From positions 124,001 through 188,000 of the forward strand of contig NW_020312635.1 in the NCBI RefSeq assembly GCF_002999335.1: DNA of 64,000 bases, given 5' to 3'. Positions 24,349 through 35,171 of the stretch are shown here, piece after piece (the first letter of the stretch is position 1; each line of letters opens with the position of its first letter). This DNA comes from Cyclospora cayetanensis. Taxonomy: Eukaryota; Apicomplexa; Conoidasida; Eucoccidiorida; Eimeriidae. The notes under the pieces were generated by a model. That model saw nothing but the letters and a program-made list of their open reading frames with translations. It ran no database searches and was not told the origin of the DNA. A program made the position numbers and the translations under genes.

Positions 24349-26045
24349 TCAAGAGTTTGTTTTTCTTGCGCCCAGGTGAGGATAAGAGGCCTCCTCTTGC
24401 CTGGTCTGCCCGTGTCTCCCCGTTTCGAGAAGCAGCAGAGCTGCCTCCTGCTTCGGCGTCGAGCAACTACCGGCCTGCTCGGGGAGATCTTCCGAAGCGT
24501 TCGCGCCAACTGGGGGGGGGGGCCCCCCAGGGGACTGTGGGGGGCCCCCCAGGGGACTGTTCAAATCGCTAAAAGAACCCTCACCATCCGAATCCTCAGG
24601 GGCCTCGCTGGGCCTCCTGAGGGTCTCGAGAGCCGCAGACACGTGGGGGTCTAGGGCTGTAGTGGGAGGGGCCCCCAAAGGGGCCCCCAGAGGGGCCCTC
24701 GAGGGGGCCCCCGCCGGGGCCCTCGAGGGGGCCCCCGCCGGGGCCCTCGGAGGGGCCCCCTTCACCATGAAATAGGCGGCCAAGGCACTCCGCAGCAGCA
24801 GCCCAGAGCCTGCCGAACTCAGCGAGGCAGCTCGGGGGGCCCCTAGTCTGACGAAGTCGTCGGCAAGGGGGACAGAGGGCCCCTCGACGGCGGGGAGTTC
24901 GAACACCCAGCGAGCAGAGAGGGGCCCCTGAGGGGGCCCCTGAGGGGGCCCCCATCGAGCTCCTGAGGAGCCACTTTCTCCGCCCCCCACGCGTCTCGGA
25001 GGAGGCAGGAGCTCAAAGTCTGTGGTGTGCCGCTCTCCTGCAGCACCAGCAGCACTCAAAGACGCGCATTGCGAAGCCTCGAACGGAGTTTCGCCCCCGC
25101 AGAGGCTGGAAGGCACACGCAGAATGCCGGTAATCGCAAAAAGATCCCCAGCCAGCCACTGCAGCGGCAACACTTGAGAAGGGCACTTCCAACCCCCCCT
25201 CCCTCCGCCCCTCCTCAAGAAGGCGCTCAGAAGATTCTTCTTCGACGCACCACCATATCGCCTGCGAAAAAGCTCCTGAATCAGCTTATGCACTTCCGCG
25301 ATATCCGCGTTCCAAGACACTACAGCCTAACTCGAAAAGATCGACAATTCCCGTCAGACTGCAGTCAGGAGGAGGAGGCACCCCAAGACGTGTCTTCGCT
25401 AAGGGAGACACCCCAAGAGGGGCGCTTTCGCTACTCGCATTTCGGAAGGCGCAGAGCGCCAAAAAGCCTCAACCATGCACAAAAAGGGAGCCTTCTACTG
25501 CTCTCGGTGAACTGCGCTACGCTCCGCACTGAGGACGCTCCTGGAAGTCTCCCCTCCCAGCCTTCCCGCGCGAACTCACCTCAGCAGCCACTTCCAGCGC
25601 AAACTCCGGAGAGCCTCCGTGCTGACGCAACGGACTCCTCACGGAGCCTCTCCCAATCTCCGACGAGCCAGGAGGCTGCGAGCGAAGAGGAGAGCCGTCG
25701 ATTTGCGTGCTGGGTGCGCGAACGAAGCCAGCAGCTCCACGACTCGACAGAGACTGCAGGAGACTCCTTTCCTCCCCAGCCGCCCCCCCCCCGTGTCTGC
25801 AGCACGCCACCGAACGAGACAAGGCTTTCGCTGCGCACCGTGAGCAGCCAACTCCCACAACGACGCGGCAGCGCTCAACAACAACTGCCTGGGATCGCTG
25901 CGGCGCTCTCGAAGAACAAGCAGTGCAGAAGCAGCTCCCATCCCAAGAAACTCACGCAAACGCCTCTTGACTGGCTGAGAGCAGGAGCTGCCCGGCAGCA
26001 GTTTGAGACTGCCTCAGTGTCGAAATCGGAGAGCCTTGCGAACTC
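24349..26045 (-). CDS. Uncharacterised multi-exon protein, G/P/A-rich C-terminal half
   Basis: I do not recognise this gene. Probable exons on the minus strand: 25956-26045 (acceptor CTCTTTCTCTCAG, donor GTGAGT), which joins in phase to 25839-25897 (DPRQLLLSAAASLWELAAH); a possible exon around 25590-25710 ending at a GTGAGT donor; and a large 3' exon from about 25330 down to the stop at 24349 that begins VVSWNADIAEVHKLIQELF. That exon has a helical, basic N-terminal part (RRRYGGASKKNLLSAFLRR), then Gly/Pro/Ala repeats from GGGGCCC-type DNA (about 24640-24960), then an acidic Ser-rich tail (EDSDGEGSFSDLNSP). More 5' exons are possible beyond 26045, but the TG/TA microsatellite begins there. 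The strand choice rests on splice-site quality and protein-like composition; the opposite-strand frame 25027-26049 is judged a shadow. Confidence 0.5.
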
Positions 26046-26261
26046 CTGAGAGAAAGAGGCTGACTAAGAGACACCTGCGACGCTTTGCGCCGGAGAAGGG
26101 AGAGAGGACTGCGAGGCGCCTCTGCACGACAGCACCAGCAACGACGACCACAATAACGAGACTCGCTTTCCACTGCGAAACACGCCCTCCTCAAAATGAT
26201 AAAAAACACCAAAGCCTCACAAGCTACCACTCTCCAGACAGGCAACACGGCGTTGTGCGTA

Positions 26262-26705
26262 TGCATGCATGTATATATGTATGTGTGTGTATATGTATGG
26301 GTGTGTGTGTATGTATGTATGTATATATGTATGTGTGTGTATATGTATGTATGTATGGGTGTATGTATGGGTGTGTGTGTGTGTATGTATGGGTGTGTGT
26401 GTGTGTATGGGTGTGTGTGTGTATGGGTGTGTGTGTGTGTATGTATGTGCATGTATGGGTGCGTGTGTGTGTATACGTATGTGTGTGTATATGTATGTGT
26501 ATGTATGTATGTATGTATGTATATGTATGTGCATGTATGGGTGCGTGTGTGTGTATGTATGGGTGTATGTGTGTATGTATATATACATGTATGAATGTAT
26601 GGACGTATATAGATATATAAATATACATGTATGTATGAATGTATATATGTATGTATGCATGCATGCATATATATGTATATATTTATATATCTATATACGC
26701 GTGTA
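26262..26705. repeat. TG/TA microsatellite block
   Basis: About 440 bases of interrupted (TGTA)n, (TG)n and (TGTATGGG)n on the plus strand, ending in TA-rich 'atatatgtatatatttat'. It creates long meaningless open frames on both strands (Tyr/Val/Cys or His/Thr/Tyr runs). It separates two oppositely composed gene areas. Confidence 0.95.
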
Positions 26706-27052
26706 TGGCGTAGGATTCTGGATTGCTAGCCTATCGGATGCAGGCTGGAGTCTCTGAATTTTGGAAGGAGAAGCAGCTGATAAGCTGAGATTCGAGGCTT
26801 CAGGAGTGTTTGCAGCAAGGAAGCAAAGCCTACCTCCCCCACGAGGATCCGTGAGTGTTTTCAGAAGAGGACTGGTAGGAGCCTGCAGACGTAGCAAAAC
26901 ACACGACGCCTTGGAGGGCAGTGACAGCGTCTTTTTCGCATCAGTTCTCGATCCTGGTGAGCATCACCACACAAGCAAATGTGCGCCTCTATTCATGCGA
27001 AGCAGCTGCGCAAAACGTAGATCAAGAAAGCTGCTTTCTGGAGGGCGGTACC

Positions 27053-27779
27053 TCAGCAGAGCCGCAGCGACAGCAGAAAGCAGAGGCAGAGCCGCAGCGA
27101 AAGCAGAGGCAGAGCCGCAGCGACAACAGAAAGCAGAGGCAGAGCCGCAGCGACAGCAGAAAGCAGAGGCAGAGCCGCAGCGACGGCAGAAAGCAGAGGC
27201 AGAGCCGCAGCGACAACAGAAAGCAGAGGCAGAGCCGCAGCTGTGTGTGTAAAACATGCCATCGTTTCAGGAGATTTATGAGTCTTCTGACACTCTCGAA
27301 CCTCAATGAGCTGCAGCAAAACGAACTTCCCCTCGAATTGCGAAGAAATTCTTTCTTCCGCATTCGCCTCGGTGCTGCTGCCGTTGGGGTGTAACTCCTG
27401 AAGGTCGGTGGAGGAGACTGCCCGACTGCGCTCCTGTGACGTGTGGATGTCATACCAAATCTCCTTCTCTGCATCTTCTTGCAAGTGCTCCTCCTGCTGC
27501 TGTCTTTCTTGCTGCTGCTGTCTTTCTTGCTGCTGTCTTTCTTGCTCCTCCTCTTTCGATTTCTGTGTCTCTTTCTCCTGCTTTTGATGCTGCTGCTCCC
27601 CTGCGTTGTTGCGCACGAAGGGCCTGATGAAGGAGCGCAGCAGAGACACCACAGCGCCTCCAGTCTGATTCTGGAGCTGCTGATGCTGCAACTCCTGATT
27701 CGGTTCGTCTTCTTCGTGCTGCATCGGATGTTTTTCTTGCTGCTGCGGCGGAAGGGGCATGCACCAGCCCTCGTCTGGC

Positions 27780-27817
<38 letters not shown>

Positions 27818-29458
27818 ACTGGCAGTTTCAGACGCTCTTTCCGCATCTTCGCCAGACTGCACGACTCCCTGAGAACTGCGTAAACCATCCTGCCATTGGC
27901 TTTTCACCTTCGCTCTGACGCTTTCTGGTGCAGAAGCAGCTGCAGCATCCTCGCGAACCTCGCAGCAGCCGTGTTGGTGGGCTCCTCGTTGTGATTCCTG
28001 CTCCTGCTGCTGCTCCTGCTGCACTTGTCGGTGCCGTTGCAGCGATGGCTGATGCTGAATTTGCTGCTGCGCTATGGGCGATGTCTCTGCCAGCTGCAAC
28101 AGAGAGGCAGGCTTGCGTCGAGGCACCAAACCCTCCCTAATAGGAGACTCTGGAGGCGTAAGAAGCGCGATGAGCCCTCCCCTCACAAAGACTCCTGAGC
28201 CGCAGCTTGCACTGCCACAGCTGCTGCTGCTGCTGCTGCTGCAGCTGTTGCTAGTGGCTGCAGCAGCAGCAGGAGCAGCAACTGCAGCAGCAGGCTTTGG
28301 AAGAGACCTCTGCTGGTGCAGCCTCTTGATGCCATCGGAGACATGGCGAGACAATAGGGGGCTTAGTGACGCCTTCGCCCTAGAGGCGCTTTGGGAGCTT
28401 TTGCGACGGAGGGGTGTGGGAGCATCTTCATCATATTCCGAGTCGCTGCTGCCGCTGCTGCTGCTGCTGCTGCTGCTGCGTTTGCTGCTTGCGCTGCTAG
28501 GCTCGTTGCTGGTGATGACGCTGCCGTCGCAGTCTTCCCTTGCCACTCCCCTACGAACAGGCATGCGGGTACAGCCTCTTCCCAGAGCAGTCTTAGTCTG
28601 CTTCCCTTGAGCTGCTTGTGCTGCTGCTGCTTGTGCTGCTGCTGCTTGTGCTGCTTGTGCTGCTGCTGCTGCACTGGCAGCCTTGCTGCTCTGGGGAGTC
28701 TTCCTGCGCCGGCTGCTGGGATTCCTTTCCGCCGCTGAGGGGCGCCCAGGGGACGGCAGGGGGGCCCCCATGGGGCCCCTCTGCTGTTTAGCTTTTCGTT
28801 TTGTAATGCCGGATCGCTGAGAGACAGGAGTCTGTTTGGAGGGGTTCTCCTGCGAGATGCTTTCGCCTTCTCCTGCTGCCGCCTTAGACTGCGTGGGAGT
28901 GAAGGAGGCTTTGCGCAAACGGCTTGAGCTCCTGCGTCTTGAAGGCTCGCTCGGAGAGGCTGTTGGGGGAACGGAGGCTAAGGATCGCGGCATTTTCTGC
29001 TTCTGCAGCTGCTGGTTTTCGGATTCCTTTTCGGCGGCTTCGTGGGGAAGGTCGGCGCACGTGCTGGTGGTTGCTGCGAGGCTGCTGCTGCTGCTGGCTC
29101 TGCTGTTGCTGCGGCTGTTGCATTCTGTTCGTGCAGCGGCAGCAAGCGGCTTGAGCAGAGCGCCTGCTTTGCGCCGTCTAGACGTTTCCTCGAGGGAAAA
29201 TTCCTTGTTGGTGCCTGCATCAAGCGGCTGAGATCCCCCAGGAGCATTCCTCCCCTTGGCAAGCTGGCGTTTGATGGTGGTGCAGTTGCAGCTGCGCTTG
29301 CTCGTTCTGCAAGGCGCAGCCGTTTCCTTGCCATCTGCAGCAGAAAGCGTCTCCCCGAACAGGGGTGAGACAGGGGCCCCCCTCTCTGACATCTGCAGCC
29401 GCTGCTCAGGCGTAGCAGTGTCTGCGTGTGCTATATACGTATATCTCTGCTTCTGCAC
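27053..29458 (-). CDS. Low-complexity Ser/Ala/Gln-rich protein of unknown function
   Basis: An 801-codon open frame on the minus strand. No known domain is visible. It has basic/Ser-rich blocks (RRRSSSRLRKASF; SRRRKTPQSSKA), polyS and polyA runs made from GCT/AGC triplets (a polyA run at about 27780-27815), an acidic SDSEYDEDAPTP segment, a TPPESP phospho-site-like motif, and a charged, Q/E/K-rich coiled-coil stretch (about 27440-27600). Composition suggests a disordered nuclear or chromatin-associated protein (inference). A second in-frame Met (MSERGAP) near 29392 could be the start. The C-terminus is doubtful: after about 27250 the frame runs into the 30-bp minisatellite, which may be intron or 3' UTR. 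It is divergent from the CWC27 gene. Confidence 0.6.
27055..27243. repeat. 30-bp minisatellite, about six units
   Basis: The unit is 'gcagaggcagagccgcagcg' followed by 'acagcagaaa'. One internal unit is shortened ('cgaaagcagagg') and others vary by single bases (acaaca, acagca, acggca). The 30-bp unit is ten codons in any frame, so frames stay open on both strands; the minus frame gives LPLLSVVAAA-type repeats attached to the gene at 27053-29458. Confidence 0.95.
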
Positions 29459-30455
29459 TCCCCACGCCTACTGGCTTTAAGTCAGAACAGATAGGGTTGC
29501 TCCGCCTTCCAGCTGAAACGATGCTGCGCGCAGCTGTATGAGGGAAGCAGCCGCTGCCGAGACGCAGCAGCTCCCGCCTCGCTTGTGCTACAAGAGGTGG
29601 CATGCAGCGACTGCCCTTGCTGTTGCTCTGCTGCTGCTGCTGCTCTTTGAGACGGGAAAAAAAGAAGCGTATTTGAGCAGGCAGGACTGTCTTTCCGGAA
29701 TTAGGCTACGGGGTCTAGGGAACACCATGTCTGGGGGAGTGGGGTTGGTGGTGCTCCACCCGGGAGGTCTCGCCTGCACACGAGACTACACGAACAGCGA
29801 GACAGCCTGAGAAATAAAGGCTTAAGGCTTCAGCAAAAGGAGATAGTGTGGTTTGGAGTCGAGGCTGAAGGCTGTGCTCGTCAGATCGCAGCTGTTCAAA
29901 CGACTTGCATCGCTCACCTGAACAGAGGCAGCGGCATGCGCTGCAACGGCAATCCAGGCCCATAATGTTCGCTGCCAGAGTGCATGCAGCGGAGCACTGA
30001 AAAGCATGTAGCTTCCGAATTACTTCCTTGGATTTAGAGGAGCTCCGCTTTCCTTTGTTTTGGCAAGTGCTTATGCTGAACCTCAGGGCTTTCGACGCGC
30101 CGTATGCTCATGCAGGTGTAGCGACAGCAGACGAACGGTATCCCTGGCAGGGCGAGCCTCCCGGATGAAAAGGCCTTCCCAGCGCGGAAATCCCCTGATT
30201 TCGCGCTTATTTGTTCTTTGGAGCAGCAAGCACCAGGGGTGGTGATCTCATGAATGGCGGGAAGAATAGCGGCTTCATGAGTGCGAGCCGGAGAGGCCCT
30301 CAGTAGCAACAGCCCATGCGTGCATGCGTGCTTTCCGCGTGTGCCTTCTGAAGTTTCTTTCCAGGAATTGGGGGCTGCAGACGGAGCCTCTCGAAGAGAG
30401 CTGAGCCGAGAAGAAGCAGGGGAGCAGACGAAGCGGCGCACCGCCAGCGGGGAGG
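29459..30455. promoter_or_regulatory. Divergent intergenic region before CWC27
   Basis: About 1 kb between two head-to-head genes; it must hold both start regions and any 5' UTRs. A (TGC)n run lies at about 29620-29645. No specific motif was recognised, so the promoter role is by position only. Confidence 0.35.
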
Positions 30456-32307
30456 ATGTCGGAAGTGTATGCGAACGAGCCGGCTACGTCGGGAAAGGTG
30501 GTGCTCCACACCACCATGGGGCCCCTCGACGTCGAGCTGTGGGCTCGGGAGGCCCCTCGAACGACTCGCAGCTTTGTTCAGCTGTGCATGGAGGGGTACT
30601 ACGACAACTCCATCTTCCACAGGCTGCTCCCAGGGTTCATTATTCAAGGAGGAGATCCGACAGGCACTGGCAAGGGCGGAGCGAGCATCTACGACGCCGC
30701 AGGCGACGCTCGAGAGGCGCCGTCGAGCGTCGCGCGAAGAGAGAGCTCCCTAACTCTCGAGTTGAACTCGCGGCTCCGCTTTCGCTACCGAGGTCTAATG
30801 GGAGCAGCCAGCAAGGAAGTCGATGGCAGCCCTCCGGGAGCCGCTCCGCACATAGGCAGTCAGTTCTTTTTCACGCTTGGCAGAGCAGACAGTCTGAACG
30901 GCAAGTACACGTTGTTTGGCAAGGTGAGCGGTCCTTCTCTGTTCAACCTGCTGCGCATGGGAGAGCTGCCCGTCGACAAACACGACCGACCCAAGGATCC
31001 CCCCAAGATCGTTAGCACCGAAGTACTCTGGAACCCCTTCGGCGACATCGTTCCGCGCAGTCTTCCGCTGACAGCGCAGCAGCAGCGGCAAGACGCGCAG
31101 CAGCAGCATGCAGCGGAGGAGCAGCAGCAGCGGGAGCTCAGACCCCAGCTCGCAGTCGCGAACGCGAGTCTTCTTTCTTTCGCAGACGAGGAAGAAGCCT
31201 TGTTGGAGCAGCAGCAGCAGCAGCAGCAGCGCGAGAAACAAATTCTGTCTGATCAGCAGCAGCAGCAGAAGAAACAAATTCTGTCTGATCAGCAGCAGCG
31301 GAAGCCACCCCTCAGTGCGCATGATCTCCTGACGGACCCCAAGCTTTCCAAGGCAGCAGCACCCCCTAGCGCTGTGTTGCAGCTGCATCCGAATTCAGCG
31401 GTCGAAGCACTCAAGTCTCGCATTGCCGCTCTAGCCACCAGCAAGAGCAGTGCAGTCGGCGCTGCTGAAGCCGCTGAAGTGAACAGCGATAGCAGCAGCA
31501 GGAGTCGTAGTAGTAGGAGTCGTAGTAGGAGTCGCAGTAGGAGTCGCAGTAGGAGTCGCGGAAGCAGTTCCCAGGATTTGAAGGGCCCCTCCAGGGGGGC
31601 CCCTCCCGCCCCGAGCCGCAAGGATTTTGCTGCTGCTGCTGCTGCGCTACCAGATGCAGATCTGCTGTCGCCGGCTGAGCAGCGTCGACGGCTGCTGCTG
31701 CTCCAGCGGAAGGCGCAAACCTCCAAGCAGAGGCAAGCGGAGACACTGGAGAAGTTGAAGGCTTTTCGAGAGCAGGTAGGAGGCAGACGGCCCTTTCTCG
31801 AAGCATCGTTTTCCTGAGAAGAAAGTGCCAGAGTAGACATCCCCCCCCCACACTGCACATCAGTCATTCCTGGGGATGTATGTGGCTGTTGGTGTCGTTC
31901 ATCGTCAGCTTCAAACGCTGCAGAAGAGCAACAGCAGCGCCGGCAGCGGCAGTTCCAGAAGTCGCAGCAGCAGCAGCAGCAGCACAAAGCGTGATGAGGC
32001 GATTGAGGCAGCAAAAGCTACAGCAGCGCGTGTAGCTGAACCCGTTACGCTGGGGGCCCCATACGGAGGGGCCCCCAACGCAACGGCGCCTAAGGAGGAA
32101 GATGAAGGTGGATCTCCATGGTTCATGACGGGTGGGCTGTCGTTCGCCGTCGACAGCAGCACGGCGTACAAGCTAGATGAAGCGCGCAACAACCTCGAGG
32201 TAAGAGATCCTCTGAAAAATCGAAGGTTTGAAGAAGACACGAAGGCGCAGCTCAGAAAGAAGTCAAGTGTGTATGAGGGAGGTCCTCGACAACTCGCGAG
32301 GTGGTAG
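30456..32307 (+). CDS. CWC27: CWC27-type spliceosome-associated cyclophilin with RS region
   Basis: A nuclear peptidyl-prolyl isomerase-like protein of the activated spliceosome. Exon 1 is 30456-31775 and exon 2 is 31909-32307; phases are 0/0 and the product is 572 residues. The N-terminus MSEVYANEPATSGKVVLHTT is diagnostic for CWC27. The cyclophilin fold (about residues 11-178) has ELWAREAP, IFHRLLPGFIIQGGDPTGTG, GSQFFFTL, LNGKYTLFGKV and PPKIVSTEVLWNPFGDIVPR. The position of the cyclophilin A tryptophan is Ser (ADSLNGK), as non-Trp residues are in other CWC27s, so isomerase activity is probably weak. A family-atypical, Arg/Ser-rich insertion follows SIYDAAGDA. Then come Q-rich stretches, including a 36-bp duplication (QILSDQQQ twice), and an SR-dipeptide run (about 347-370). 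Exon 2 ends with the family-typical SPWFMTGGLSF and EVRDPLKNRRFEED. The start is the only ATG fitting the family N-terminus. Confidence 0.93.
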
Positions 32308-32310
32308 GAG

Positions 32311-32424
32311 GCGGCTGCCTTCTGCAGCTTTAAAATCCTGGCTGGCACGCCATCGGAAGCGGCGGCGGCGGCTGCCTTCTGCAGCTTTAAAATCCTGGCT
32401 GGCACGCCATCGGAAGCGGCGGCG
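32311..32424. repeat. 57-bp perfect tandem duplication
   Basis: Two adjacent copies of a 57-base unit containing 'ctgccttctgcagctttaaa' (word starts 32315 and 32372), directly after the CWC27 stop codon. The copies appear identical, so the duplication looks recent. It sits in the CWC27 3' UTR. Confidence 0.95.
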
Positions 32425-33041
32425 GCGGCAGCGTTACGTGCACCCGACACTCGGAAGGTCGCTCGCGCCGTTGTTGGAGCCAACGGCGAAGTGTAGCTAC
32501 AGCAGCGGCAACAGCAGCGAAAGCGCAGCAGCTCCAGGCAAATAGGCAGATATCAATTCCGTGAAGGGCAGTCACGGATGATGTAGGGGTGCTTGGCGAG
32601 GAAGTAGCTCTGCCGGCACCAGTTGCCACTGCCTTCGTGCAATTTGAACTGCCTAGACGCCTGCTTGGCTCGCAAACAGAAATGCAACCAGCGAACGGGA
32701 AACGAGCCACCTTCCTAGCTTTTAGAAGAGGGATTTAGCATCCTCTTAGGGTTGAGACAATATATTGTATTTATATATGTATAGACTACTGATCTCGTCA
32801 CGAACTCTTCTTATGGGCTTCACAGTCCAGTTACGGTGTACATACACCGCGGCAGCACTGGCTGCTGCTTCGGCTGTAGCACCTGTTGCCGTGCTGCCGC
32901 AGTGCGTAGGTGCAGCAGCAGCAGGCAGCAGCTACGCATGATAACACTGTTTCAAAAGGCGGCAGCAACAGCATTAATTCTACAGCAACGACAGCAAGAG
33001 CGTTGCAGCACCTGCAGCGGCACCAAGCTCGCAGATTGATT
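32425..33041. other. Convergent intergenic region
   Basis: Between the 3' ends of CWC27 (+) and the ApiAP2 gene (-). Contains an AT-rich patch 'caatatattgtatttatatatgta' near 32760-32783 and triplet-rich sequence after 32850. It presumably holds both 3' UTRs and polyadenylation signals; none could be singled out. Confidence 0.4.
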
Positions 33042-35132
33042 TCAAGCTTCCGTGGCTTTGATGGCGGATGGATCTCCTGCCTGCTGCTCGCTTTCCAGCT
33101 GCTGCTGGCTAGCCTCGTGCTGCTGCGCTGAAGGAACCTGCACGGCTCCCCTTTGCGCTTGCTCCTGAGACTGCTGCTCCTCCCGATTCTGCACTCGACG
33201 TTGCTGCTCTTGCTGTTGCTCCTGAGACTGCTGCTCCTCCCGATTCTGCACTCGACGTTGCTGCTCTTGCTGCTGCCGTTGCTGCTCTTGCTGCTGCCGT
33301 TGCTGCTCGTTTTGAAGGCTCTGCTGGGTATCCGCGTGCTGCAGTAGCAGTAGTTGCTGCTGCAGCAGTTGCTGCTGCAGCAGCTGCTGCTGCAGCAGCT
33401 GCTGTTGCAGCTGCTCTGTAAGTTGCTGCTGACCATCCTCAAGAGGCAGCAGCTGGAGTGCCGAGTCGCTAGCTGCTGGCTGTAGAAGCAACCCAGTGTC
33501 ATGGAGCGGCAATCCTAGGCATTGCAGCTGCTGCTGGTTCGCTGTTTCCGTTGCAGCTCCCTTCTGAGCAGTCTCTCCCCCCTGCAGGTCGGTCTGCGGC
33601 TGCTGTCGTGCGCAGGATGCGAGCAGCAACTCGTGCTGAAGCAGCAGCCGCTGCTGCTGCCGCAGCAAAGCCTCGCTGCTGGTGGTGTCTTCTGCCGCCG
33701 GATCGCTGCTGCTGCAGCAGCTGCTCTCCAGCAAGTGCTGCGCGCCTAGGAGCAGTGGCGGGGTTGATGGAATCGCAGAAGCGGCGCTCATGGCAGCCGA
33801 TGCAGCCATGGCGGTTTCGAGAGCCTTCTGCTGCTTCTGCTGAAGATCTGCTTCTCGCTTCAGCTGCAGCAGCAGCTGTTGATGCATGGCGACATCGGGA
33901 GTCAGCGTCAACTTGGGGTCGAAGTTCAGCAGCGAAAGGGCACTTCCGCCGTGGGTTGCATCTCCCAAGACGTTCGGCTGCTGCTGCTGCTGCTGCAAAC
34001 AAAACTCCTCTGCTCTACGCTGTGCGTCAAGGTGACCATACTTCCTCACACTGAACCTCCTGACTACCTGCAAGCGAAAAATCTCGAAAAAACATCGTGA
34101 GACGATGCGCCTTCGCTCGCGCTCCTACCGACGCAGAAAACGCAACAACTGGCCTTTAGAGCTCCGGCGACATCGCTTTCTTGAAACGGCTTTTGCAGCA
34201 GAAAACACACACATGCACACACACGCACCTGTTTGCCAGTTGCTTTGTCAGTCACAACGCCTCGCCAGCAGCCACGTGTGGACTCAAAAACTACTCCTTT
34301 GACGCTACTTTGCATGCGCCCATGCTGTTGCTGCTGCTGCAGTGTCTGATGCTTCCCCATCGATGCTGAGGCTGAGGAAGCAGCAGCTCCCGCATCCTCC
34401 TCTGCAAGTATCAAACCGCCTCGTTGGTTGTGTTGCTGCTGCTGCTGCTCCTGAAGCTGAGCTGCCAACCCTCCATCTGCAGTTGCAGCTGCAGCTGCAG
34501 CAATCGCCAGAATAACACACACAAGAAAGGCAGCTCAGAAGGATCTGCCCGCCATACCCTTCATTCACCCCACACCTTCCTTCTGCCACAGGAGCATATA
34601 TCTATACATATATATACATACATATATATACATATATATATACATATATACACATATATATACATATATACATATATATACATATATATATACATATATA
34701 CACATATATATACATATATATGTAGCTACAACAGAGGGCACCTTCTTTTTGAACACCACGCCATTCTACGGATGCAGGTTTTAAAAAACTCTCAATTACC
34801 GTTCTTAAGCTCCTTCGCTATAGACTCAGCAAGCGCCTTCGCCTGCTGAAAGCCAAACTTGTTGACTGAGAAGCAGCGCGAATACTCCCTGCCTAAGCGC
34901 AAGGGTACAAGTCTCGCCAGACAGACACACACGCAGCTCTCCTCTTCCATCGCAGATCGCAGATCAAAAAAGCAGCAGCAAACAGCAGCAAACGCAGCCA
35001 CAACAAACAGCCTCGTCCGCCCAAACGACGCTCACCCGTCTCCGTATCTTTCCATCGGAAACGCCAGCCACAATGGGGGGTAGAGCGAAAAGACACCCCG
35101 TGAATGTCGCTGAAGTATTTGACCTCATCCCC

Positions 35133-35171
<39 letters not shown>

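Noticed and set aside
25027..26049. A 340-codon plus-strand frame
   Set aside because: Opposite to minus-strand exons with good splice sites; composition is Arg/Ser/Pro/Gln-rich, as expected of a shadow of GC-rich DNA.
26003..26757. Several open frames of 130-240 codons on both strands
   Set aside because: They are translations of the TG/TA microsatellite (runs of Val/Cys/Tyr/Met or His/Thr/Tyr/Ile) and carry no protein signal.
27055..27243. Possible CRISPR-like array
   Set aside because: Units are directly adjacent without spacers and this is a eukaryotic genome; it is a minisatellite.
27436..27883. Plus-strand Leu-rich frame resembling membrane segments
   Set aside because: It is the (CTG)n reading of the Gln/Ala-coding minus-strand gene; leucine runs are an artefact of the complement.
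33153..33347. Plus-strand Leu-rich frame suggesting a signal or transmembrane segment
   Set aside because: Antisense shadow of the Q-rich ApiAP2 tail.
34424..34849. A 141-codon plus-strand frame through the ApiAP2 gene
   Set aside because: It crosses the TATACA microsatellite and lies antisense to splice-consistent AP2 exons.
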